Below are positions 34,471-43,152 of a stretch of DNA of 64,000 bases, in pieces; positions within the stretch are counted from its first letter, which is position 1, and every line of letters begins with the position of its first letter. Source of the stretch: Symsagittifera roscoffensis (taxonomy: Eukaryota; Xenacoelomorpha; Acoela; Convolutidae); NCBI RefSeq assembly GCF_963678635.1, contig NC_087064.1, forward strand, positions 14,563,802-14,627,801, read 5' to 3'. The position numbers were made by a program, and so were the translations under genes. The notes beneath the pieces were generated by a model. That model searched no databases. It had not been told where the DNA came from and was given only the letters and a program-made list of their open reading frames with translations.

Positions 34471-35039
34471 GGTTGGGAGAGTTCGGTTGTGGTTCTGCAG
34501 ACGCAACCAAAAGAACACAGATCTATCAGCGTAGACGAAATCATGGACTCAACCACCTGAAGCGAATCCGCGGAATGCGATGGAGAGTAAGGAACGATTC
34601 AATCAGCTTTAACACTGGTCAACTGCAGGACCTCGTCCAGAAAACCGCCAAAACAGAACCTACTTCGCGCAGCCCTGTTAATTTTTGACTAAAAACGAGA
34701 AGCAGCACCTATTACTATTCGATTTCGAATAATAAAGCAAGCTGTATAGAAAAAGGGAAAAAATGAGACGACCAAGACACACCAGGCTTGATACCGGAAT
34801 GTTTTGAGCTTCTAGATGAGAGAAACGACCTAGAGACAGTAGAAATATTTCGACACTTTTTTGGATACAGCTAAGACAACATCGGTCTTCATGTTTTTTT
34901 TTTCGGATGACCCGACAGCGCCTTAGCATCAGTCGCTTGTTTTGTGTATAGCAACAAAGCGTCTCAGCAAAATAGTATCATAAAGCTCATGAAAAACTAG
35001 AAGCTCGAGAAACTAGGAAAAAATTGTTCCAGAAAAAAC

Positions 35040-35500
35040 TTGAGTTGCTTCTTTAAAACAGCACTCAATAACTAAGTTGGAGATAAAAGCCGCAGTTTCT
35101 GGTGCTCGACTTGGAAAATTTGGAAACATTGCCTAGAACCCCTAATCCCAGCAGACGAAGGAATCCGCGATATACATCAAAAACAAATCAGTGGCAAATC
35201 AAGATGATTCATCGGAATACAATTTGTAGTAAATAACAATGCAAATGGCCGAAGCTACAGATACTTCGCTACTCAACGATCGAATTTTACAAATGGGTGA
35301 AACAGAAATAACGCCAGTGCTAGCTTTCCAAGAAAGAATACAACTTCATCAATTACAGCAGATTCTCCAACTGGACAAGAATTGTTCTAACTTCAGCATA
35401 CGTGATACGTGCGCCAGTATTTTCAGCAAAAAAAAAATGTATTCCCTCAACAAAAACCCAACCAACCAACTGACAAGCGAAATTTTCATATAAACCCCGC
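35040..35500 (+). pseudogene. BEL/Pao RNase H region remnant
   Basis: ITKLEIKAAVSGARLG (around 35070-35120) matches the SLPRLELxAAxxGARL start of the BEL/Pao RNase H-like domain. Downstream, an open stretch at 35239-35493 probably belongs to the same region but lacks recognisable motifs. Confidence 0.65.
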
Positions 35501-35949
35501 AAAGAGCTTCATCTTCAAGCAGAGACAACAAAACAACTTTAATGAAATGGTCAACGCTCTGAAATAAAAACTTCTAATCGAGACCAATTGCAGACTTTGA
35601 CATGTGTCACCATTCCTTGTCAAAAAAGGATTTTTGCGAGCACGTGGACGCCTCAAAAATATTTAATTGGAGTATTGTACAAAACACCCAATAATCCGGC
35701 GGAAACTACTCATTATTTCGCCTCTTTATACGACAAAAGCCACAAAGACAATCAGCGTTCACCTAGCCAGCACACAACAAATCGTTTACAAAACGGTTAT
35801 TGGATTCTTCGTATGCTCAGAGGCTCAGCCCGTCCAGCTTCAACAATTAGTAATACATCTCTGTTGACCATTTGCCTCAAAAACCGCAGAAAAAAAAAAC
35901 CGCTACGGCGTTTCCATGAAATGCCGAACAATACGAGCCGTTGATCTCG

Positions 35950-36570
35950 AGATGTTCCAGGAGAAATCAACCGACACCTTCAATAAGGCCTTAAGATGAG
36001 TCTTCACGCGTAGAGGAACAGCAGCAAAAAATTGATTCTGACTATGATACAAGTTTGACCGCAGCCGAAGAGAAACTCAAGAGACACTTCGACGCCGACG
36101 TTGCAAGATTGTTCCACGCCAGCCATCGGATTGACTATACCTTCAATCTCGCCTATGCTGCTTAGTTTGGTATGTGTTTGGGAACTCATATGATTGGTTA
36201 AAAACTTGTTCTATGCCATCATTAGAAGCCAGACTCTAATAGACGACACATTCAACACCGTTCTTTGCAAAGCTGAACACTTCATGAATGCAAAACCCAT
36301 CACTACAGTTTGATCTTGGCCCGATGAAGTTAAACTCTTCACCTCAAATCGCTCGGGAGAGTAAATGGCAGCATGCCACCTCTGCAACTCCAACAGCCAT
36401 CGACAGCCGATCGAAAATTGCAATTTGCCCAACAGCCCGCTTCCTTTATTCAGAAACGCCTGATCATTTAACTGTACCAACACTACTTCTGGGAAAACGA
36501 TGTACAACGAAGACTAGAAATTTTAAACCGTCGAAACATGGGACAGACTTTTGTCAATACCAGCCATTAG
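35950..36570 (+). pseudogene. BEL/Pao integrase remnant
   Basis: RIDYTFNLAYA (36125-36160) followed by LYAIIRSQTLIDDTFN-type sequence, then TVLCKAEHFMNAKPIT (36255-36305). These correspond to the end of the BEL/Pao integrase core, with the Glu-containing TxxxxxExxxNxRP helix. A QHYFWENDVQRRLE stretch near 36480 fits the FWxxWxxEYL segment behind it. Several frames are needed, so it is non-functional. Confidence 0.8.
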
Positions 36571-36758
36571 ACTAGCACCTATTGTTCTGGACTATTGCAA
36601 AGACTCAACGGACAACGATTTACGACAATGAGAGTCTCAGCTTACAACAGCCTTGCCGATAACTTCAGCTGACACTTATACGACACAGCGCCAACGTCCT
36701 AAAATATAGAGGTAGGAATCAAACCTCACCTTTTTCGTAAGGTAAATTGCAACTGAAC

Positions 36759-37060
36759 AAGGAGGCCGAGTGTTATATGCAAATTTGACAACTGACAATC
36801 GTTTTAGACGTGATTTTTTCTATGATTAGCTAGTGATTTTTTCAATGATTCTTTCAACAGGACTTGTATGTATAGTATCAGGTTCAATTATACTTTGCAA
36901 AAACAGAACAAGAATGGACAGTTGGGGGACAAGTAGCACGGATAGTGTCAAACGCTGCTCTTACGAAAACAAAAAAAAAACGTTTTTATTAGGTTTTTGG
37001 ATCTTATGAAAACCATTCCGTTGGGAGAAGATTCAAAACCTAACTCAAGCAAATTTAACG
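36759..37060 (+). repeat. Polypurine tract and probable 3' LTR of the BEL/Pao relic
   Basis: AAGGAGGCCGAG directly precedes TGTTATATGC, the expected order of polypurine tract and LTR start. The LTR end is not fixed because no second LTR was found. The segment 36865-37060 has a diverged tandem relative at 37190-37365. Confidence 0.55.
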
Positions 37061-37189
37061 GCAATTTTAATCGAAAAAAAATGTTCAGCTTAGTGAGCAG
37101 CCTCGCTTCAATTATTGTTTTTTTCTCATTTAATAAGCGCTTTTGATTATTTCAAAACTCTATCGATCTTTTTCTACGAATGGACATAT

Positions 37190-37365
37190 TTGTATATTAC
37201 ATCGTTCAATTCCACAGTGCAAATTAAACAGGGCAGTTGTGGGACAACTAGCACGGAGATTTCCAGACCCCGCTCTCAGCAATAGAAAAAGTTTTTATAT
37301 TTTTTTCGAATTTTTTTTTGCAAAACAGCTCCGGGGGGAGAAATCAAAACCTAGTACAAACATAA
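37190..37365 (+). repeat. Diverged second copy of 36865-37060
   Basis: Shares TTGTAT, GGTTCAATT/CGTTCAATTCC, GGCAGTTGTGGGACAACTAGCACGG-type sequence and GGGGAGAA.TCAAAACCTA in the same order. It may be a piece of a second LTR or a local duplication. Confidence 0.6.
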
Positions 37366-37719
37366 ATTTTTTACAAACCAACATTTTTTAATGAAACAGA
37401 AACTTTTTTCAAAAACAGCATAAGCAAATCATCAAAAAGTAAGATCATTAAAAATAAAGTTGTTTCACTCCAAAGAGTTCATGTATCAATTTACAATAAA
37501 AAAAAATTAGAAAAGTTTTCTCAAGTTTGTTTTTTGGTTTTTTATTCAGTCAAATTTTTGGCAATCAAAATAACAAACTTGAACATAATGATTTTAAACC
37601 CAGTCAAAAATATCGATACTCAACAAAAGTATTTTTAGCTTCGGGGGTTGAAAATCACCCGTTTCGCCAACATGAACCCTTTAAACTAAGCACCCTTTAA
37701 ACTTTTTTGTGTGCTGAAA

Positions 37720-37949
37720 GTGTAATGCGAGTTATATATTCGTAGTGATTCCTCTCACTGAAAAAGCATTCCAAATCGAAGTGATGCAAGCTAAACGGTT
37801 GCATACAACTCAAACTTTCACATTTATTATTTGTTTTTTTTTTTCAAATTACTTTCTTTTTCTTTTTTCTTTGCTCATTTTCATTCAATTGTGATCAAAG
37901 AGTAGTCGGAACATTCAGGAATTGTTCTTGATATGTACGAGCAGTTTTG
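37720..37949 (+). mobile_element. Helentron-like 3' relic
   Basis: Contains CATTCCAAATCGAAGTGATGCAAGCTA (family: TTCCAAATTGA...GAAGCTTA), the subterminal AGTCGGAACATTCAGG, a degraded hairpin and TACGAGCAGTTTTG. The 5' half is absent. Confidence 0.7.
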
Positions 37950-38035
37950 ATTTTTTTTTAAAAAATTTTTTACAAATTTTTAAGCCAGCCGCTCATTAAA
38001 CCAGTTGATTTGTATCCAGCATAAAAAGCAAGCTA

Positions 38036-38360
38036 GTGTTCCGACTTTCGTGACAAAATTAACGGAACATTTTTGCCGGATTTTTTTTTATAATCATTCA
38101 AAAAGTTTTGTCCTCAGCTTAAATTTGAAAAATTGTTCACCTGGGATTGTTTTTCATAAAGTTATGGGGGTTTAAAGATCGTCATTTTGGCCTATCGGGA
38201 CCATTAACGCGCGATTATTTTCGCGCTATTAACGCGTAAGCGGAGATTTAATCCGTCTTATAAATAAATCCAAATGGTTGAAGGAAGCTTGTTCGCCATT
38301 GCTGATTTGTTACCATGAGCAAAAACTATCACTTTCTAGTTTTGACGTGTGGGGGGCGTG
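38036..38360 (+). mobile_element. Helentron-like 5' half
   Basis: Begins TGTTCCGACTTTCG and follows the family to the GACGTGTGGGGGG hallmark at 38345. It then switches abruptly into the repeat at 38361. A 3' tip of the same family lies at 39278-39297, so the two may delimit one chimeric element. Confidence 0.85.
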
Positions 38361-38491
38361 CCTGGACAATTCTGTCTCAAATATTTATGTCCCGGACAAA
38401 ACTGTCCGAAATTCAAAGAAAAACCAAGATATTTGATTCCCAGACAAAACTGTTCAAAACTGACCAAAATTTGTCCAACTAATTGCCAACC
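38361..38491 (+). repeat. GGACAA-rich ~130-bp repeat, copy 1
   Basis: Matches the reverse complement of 62091-62228 over its length: ATTTATGTCCCGGA.AAAACTG, AAATTCAA, CAAGATATTTG.TTCCCAGACAAAA, TTGTCCA.CTAATTGCCA. The variably spaced TGTCC/GGACAA units suggest a repeat with internal periodicity. Confidence 0.8.
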
Positions 38492-38781
38492 TAAATAACA
38501 ATCCAATTTTTGAAAAAAGAATAAGAAGGACTAATTTGGTAAAGCACTGCAACTGTGCTGTTAGGTCAGAATTTTCTTGAAAATTCAAATCATTTACACA
38601 TACATAAACAAATATCAGTTGGTTGATGCTTACGCCAAACGTAGCTAAGATTGATTGTAGGATCATTATTTCAGCTTTTGATTTCGTGTTCAACAATGGA
38701 AGTCCTCATGACAAATAGAAACAATTAATTGCAATTTCATGATGCATACGCTTATTCCAAACATCGAATTTTGATACCAAT

Positions 38782-39265
38782 TTCCTGGCGATGTGTTATA
38801 TCAAAATGTAATGGCCGTACGCATTTTGAAGATAAAGTCACTATTATAAGTGATCATAGCCATTAGTCATTACCTAGATCCAGTCGACATTGAAAAACGA
38901 AAATCCAGCAGAGCTCTTAAAACTAGAGCAGTTGTAGCACATGCATCACCTCGACAAACAATTCTTCGCGTTCAAAGCGACATAAAAAGAGAAACTGCAC
39001 CAGTCATTCCAATTCGTTCAGCCAATCAGAGAACCGTCATTAGAGCCAAGCAGGAAAAACGGCCTAGAATGGAGGAACGAAAATCATTAATTGATTTTGA
39101 ACTACCATAGCTGCTGAAAATGACTCACACTGGCGAACGTTTCCTTCATTTTGGCTCAAGATCAGCTGAAACTTAGCAGCGACTTATGGTTTTCACCCCT
39201 CTTCCAGGAATGGATCTTCTTAGTGTTGCTGATTATTGGATCTGCGATGGTGTTCAAGGCCACAA
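38782..39265 (+). pseudogene. Mutator-like (MULE) transposase fragment with FLYWCH zinc finger
   Basis: Decayed N-terminal part of a MULE transposase. SWRCVISKC and NGRTH at 38797-38840 with SDHSH at 38851 give the Cys-Cys-His-His spacing of a FLYWCH finger (DNA binding). After a frameshift, SHYLDPVDIEKRKSSRALK continues (38857 onward), then SLIDFELP, a TAG, and LLKMTHTGERFLHFGS. Then comes a second stop, and LMVFTPLPGMDLLSVADYW with ICDG at 39245, the first Asp of the DDE core. The rest of the catalytic domain is missing. The fragment ends just before a Helentron-like 3' tip. Confidence 0.85.
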
Positions 39266-39277
39266 ACGTCTGAGACT

Positions 39278-39297
39278 CTGATGCGAGCAGTCTTGTT
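39278..39297 (+). mobile_element. Helentron-like 3' tip
   Basis: The sequence around GATGCGAGCAGTCTTGTT matches the family 3' tip (GATACGAGCAGTCTTGTT) at all but one base. No hairpin or subterminal repeat precedes it. Confidence 0.6.
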
Positions 39298-39366
39298 GGA
39301 ATTTGAACCGGTTCTCGAAAGATGTTACTCGAATGACTTGCAGCCTACTCCGTTAATAATCGCAAA

Positions 39367-39874
39367 TTGTTCCGACTTTCGTAGAAAGTGACGGAATGTT
39401 TCTGATCGTAGTGGCTTTTTTTCTTCAGATAAATTTGGATTTTTAGCTTGCCAATTTTGACATTTTTTCAGATCAACCAAAAATTGTTGCTCAAGTTTCA
39501 AAAAAAATTCACTTTTTTCCGAAGTGATGAGTGTTTAATTTTGCCAATTTGGCCGATTCAGGAGAATTGACGCGCGAAATATTTTATGATATTAACGTAT
39601 AAGCGGAGATTTAATCCGTCTCAGAAGAAATCGTTTGAAATTATAATGAGTCATGTTATTTGATTTGATCTATTTGTTATTAAATGCTACAAGCTAAATG
39701 TTTAACTTTATACTTAAAATAGCGTGTGGGGAATGACTTTCGCAAAAAAAAACATAAAAAATAGGTCTTGCAATTTTTTTGAAAGCCATCAACTTTTTCT
39801 AAAGCGAGCATTGCTCATTATAGCTTTAAAGGTCACACAGAATTTTCAAGGCTTTACCCCGATTCGTGTCTTGT
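39367..39874 (+). mobile_element. Helentron-like element, first of a head-to-tail pair
   Basis: Starts TTGTTCCGACTTTCG, with core ATTGACGCGCGAAATATTTTATG, GCGTGTGGGGAATG, and a degraded 3' end (TTTCAAGGCTTTACCCC...GTCTTGT) that runs directly into the next copy at 39875. Confidence 0.85.
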
Positions 39875-40344
39875 CGTTCCGAGTTTCCTAACGAAAGTAA
39901 CGGATTATTTGTTCTCGGGTTTGTTTTTTTTCTTCAGACAAAATTCGACTTTTTAACTGGCCATTTTTGATGAAAATTAGACCATTCAAAAGGTATTGTT
40001 GTGTTATGTTTAAACTACAAAAGATATTTTACCTGTGATCATTTTTCGTAAAGTTATGGGGGTTTAAAGACTGCCATTTTAGCCAATTTGGGACAAAAAT
40101 TTTTGGTCTTAGAAATTTATCCAAATTGGTTGAAGCAAGCTTACTTGCCGTAATTGATTTTTTATTGGGAGCAAAATCTAAGATGGCGCGTGGGGAGATG
40201 ATTATCACAAAAAATCTCAAATCAAAAAAAAATTTTCGCTTTATTTTTTTTTTACATTTAATTTTTTCATGTTAGTACTGCTCCATAGCCCTTAAAAGGC
40301 AGTCGGAACATTCAGGGCTTGGCCCTGATACGAGCAGTCTTGTT
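39875..40344 (+). mobile_element. Helentron-like element, second of a head-to-tail pair
   Basis: Starts CGTTCCGAGTTTCC and ends with an intact 3' module: AGTCGGAACATTCAGGGC, CCCTGATACGAGCAG, TCTTGTT. Its core lacks the GCGCGATATATTTCGCG segment. Confidence 0.88.
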
Positions 40345-40600
40345 AAAAGTTGCCTAGATTTCTTACTAAAACCATAAAACTGCAAATCATCAAGTTCACT
40401 AGCTCAATTTGGGATATTTCAGTGAATTTTCAGTAATGATTCATTCAGTGGAAAATCAGCAGTTATACTGTCGAGTTTTCTTCCAAAATGTTTAGTAGCC
40501 TGCCTAATTGTTTCTACTCACATTCAAATGATTGAGTCAGTTGATAACCCTTATAATCTAGTATAACCAAAGTGTTAGTGTAAGAAAGTTGACAAAAAGA
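40345..40600. other. Intron sequence, nothing recognised
   Basis: AT-rich sequence between the Helentron-like pair and the exon at 40664. Confidence 0.4.
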
Positions 40601-40663
40601 GAATTATTCAGTTGTAGATTTGCTTTTGCAGCTGAGATTCAAACTGTAAAAAACTGAACTCAC

Positions 40664-40806
40664 CAAATGGACTACGACAAAACAGATAAGTGCCCAACAC
40701 TCCAGAAGAAGTTTTCTCTTGTAAGCTACTAGAGCGGGTATGAGAAAGAGGAGAGCAGACGCAGCCACTATGCAGTCTCCCACCCGAACAACAACCCACA
40801 CTGGGC
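40664..40806 (-). CDS. TMEM8/PGAP6-like membrane protein, internal exon
   Basis: 143-base exon with a good acceptor (TTCATTTTTGTAG, 40807-40808) and a consensus donor GTGAGT (40658-40663). It starts with two bases of a split codon and ends in phase 0. The 47 codons encode two hydrophobic helices: GDCIVAASALLFLIPALVAY, a basic-acidic turn (KRKLLLE), then CWALICFVVVHL. LLFLIPALVAYKRKLLLEC matches by eye the LSNLxFLPAVxxAxxRRYxVEA region of TMEM8 helix 1-2, which is the main family evidence. The next coding exon lies ~8.2 kb away across a transposon-filled intron. Confidence 0.6.
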
Positions 40807-41415
40807 CTACAAAAATGAAAGTAAAAGTATGATAGGTGGGTCCCATTAAAATTGATTATAAGATTGAAACGGTCTTCTCCGTTTTATACCCCCTGCCTAG
40901 CAACAAAAAAAAATAAAAACCCCCCTCAAACGATTTTACGATTGCGCTAGGGAAAGGCTATATTTTGCTGGATGACGGAGAGGGGGGCTATGATGGCAAA
41001 AACCCGATAAAAATGGTGTAATTACAAACGATGAGCGCTCAGAATTTATTATTTGTTTGATTTTTGGCGCCACGTGTTTAATTTAATCATCAAATTGTTC
41101 AGTCTGGTTTGAAAAACTGTACCTAATTGATATAAATAGTTTGCACGTAAAGTGTGTTGTCCATACTGATATACATGTTTTGTTATTCAACCAATCCCCC
41201 AGTTTTTCTTGTTGCTAAAAATTTTCCCAAATATGATACTTCATTATATCCAGTCTTATCTCCACGCAGATTTGCAGAGTAGAGAGCCCCTATCAAAAAA
41301 ACACAATTTTTTGCTCAAATCCTTGATTCAAAACTTTTGTCTCAAAAAATGTTTTTTTTTTCTGTAGTCATAAAGAATTACACGTTTTCCCAAAAAAAGA
41401 TATTATTGTACAAAC

Positions 41416-41553
41416 CATCGTCGTCATTATTGTCATTGCCTCCTATGGCACCCGCAAGGAGTACAGGTGGGTGGGCAGCACCTGTTAATTTGGCATCAAT
41501 GGGAGGTGAACCGGTGAAATCACCCATTGCACACGGATAGCCAGTCAACAATA
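41416..41553 (-). CDS. Possible upstream exon of the TMEM8-like gene
   Basis: 138 bases between a modest acceptor (GGAACAG at 41554-41560) and a weak donor (GTTTGT, 41410-41415). It leaves one base, which agrees with the two-base start of the exon at 40806. The 45 codons contain TGYPCAMGDFTGSPP, ending with an acidic run (GNDNNDDD). This could be extracellular sequence before helix 1. No EGF-like cysteine pattern is visible, and the splice sites are weaker than those of the other exons. The 5' part of the gene was not found. Confidence 0.35.
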
Positions 41554-42159
41554 CTGTTCCTTCCAATTTTTCAAGAGAATAATTAATTATGACATTAAAT
41601 GTAACTTATCTAAGATTTAGAGGATAGTTTAAGCTGAAGAGTAGACTTGTAATAATTACATTGTCCGAAATGGTGAAAACAACATTTATTTGTGAATTTT
41701 TTTATAGAAATGCTGCCGTATTAGTCCTATTAGATATTGAACTATATGTATGTTATGACACCATATTGCACTAGTTGGTATAAAACAAACGATAAAAAAT
41801 ATATTTATCTTTTATCGTTCAAATAGTTTAAATGCGGTTGAATTCCGGTTTATTTAAAGTGTCACGGTAGTTAAGATCGAGGTTAGCTCTGTTTTTCCAT
41901 GTAACATGTGTTACAGTTGTTAAAATTTTTGAACCGAATCAATCACATCAAAAACGACACAAAATGTTTTTTCATTGATTTTGTTTCATCAATAGTCAAA
42001 ACACTTGTTTTTCATTTGTTCAATGAATTCCCTAAGAGATGGCTGTTTAAAAAACATGACCATACTGCCGAACAAACAATACTTGTATCATCGGGCAAAT
42101 ACCATTGATTTAAATTAATTATAGTAAAATACTCGATTTTGTATCATCGGAAAAAAAAT

Positions 42160-42664
42160 TTGTTGTTTGACTTTCGAAGAAAACGCGGAATAGTTATGCT
42201 GGGGAGGTTTTTTTATTCAGTCAATTTTCAACTTTTTAGCAAAGCATTTTTAACAAGATTTTTTATACCATGTGAAAGATATGGATTTTCTGAGATCAGA
42301 TTTATAATATATGTCACCTGTGAACTTTTTTGAAAAGTCAAGGTGATTTGAAAATAGCTAATTTGGCCAATTTGGAATACTTAACGCGCGATTTATTGCG
42401 TTCTTATTATACTTGTAAGCACGGATTAATGCATTCCAAATTGAATTGACGCAAGTTACTTGGTAGTATTAAAATGATTAAAGAGGTCAAATACGCCCTT
42501 TTGTAGTTTTTACAGTAGCGTGTGGGGGGACTTGAGGAGAAAAATAAAAATAAAAAATCTTTTTTTCTCAATTATTTTGTAAATGTTCAAACAAAAATTT
42601 TAGGATAGAGCAAGCATTTGAAACATTGAGAGCTTCGCCCTGATATACGATCAGTCTTCTTGTT
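42160..42664 (+). mobile_element. Helentron-like element, first of a head-to-tail pair
   Basis: Diverged copy: TTGTTTGACTTTCGAAGA start, TTTATTCAGTCAATTTTCAAC, AACGCGCGATTTATTGCG, GTAGCGTGTGGGGG, and GAGAGCTTCGCCCTGATA with the tip CAGTCTTCTTGTT, which doubles as the start of the next copy. Confidence 0.85.
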
Positions 42665-43152
42665 CGGACTTTCGACACGAAAGTAACGGAATGCGTGCGC
42701 TCGGGGTGGGTTTTTTTCAGACAAAGTTCGACTTTTTAACTAGCCATTTTTGACAAAATTTTTTCTTATAACATTCAAAAAGTAATGTTGTCCTGAGCTT
42801 AAATTTGACTAGATATTTTACTTGTGATCATTTTTCGTAAAGTTATGGGGTTTAAAGATTGGCATTTTAGCCAATTTGAGACAATTAACGCTCGATGTAT
42901 TTCGCGCTATTAATGCGTAAGCGGAGATTTAATCCGTCTTAGAAATTGGTTGATGGAAGCTTACGTAACTAATTGATTTGTTACTAGGAGTAAAATTTAT
43001 CACTTTACTCTTTATATGGCGTGTGGGGGCATGGTTTTCACAAAAAGCTCAACGTTAAAAAAAATCATTTTTTTAAAATCCTTTTTTTTTACATTTAATA
43101 TTTAGGCATTTAGAACATTCAAGGTTTCGCCCTGATACGAGCAGCCGTGTTT
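42660..43152 (+). mobile_element. Helentron-like element, second of a head-to-tail pair
   Basis: TTGTTCGGACTTTCGACACGAAAGTAACGG start with intact 5' hairpin, family core, GGCGTGTGGGGGC, and 3' end AGAACATTCAAGG, TTTCGCCCTGATACGAGCAGCCG. Shares the TTGTT at 42660-42664 with its upstream neighbour. Confidence 0.88.

Larger units (their letters stand above)
33300..36770 (+). mobile_element. BEL/Pao LTR retrotransposon relic
   Basis: Plus-strand remains of a pol region in the order protease, reverse transcriptase, RNase H, integrase, all disrupted by stops and frameshifts. The right border has a purine-rich AAGGAGGCCGAG (36759-36770) followed by TGTTATATGC, read as polypurine tract plus start of the 3' LTR. 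No 5' LTR or gag was recognised. The element lies in the large intron of the TMEM8-like gene, antisense to it. Confidence 0.88.
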
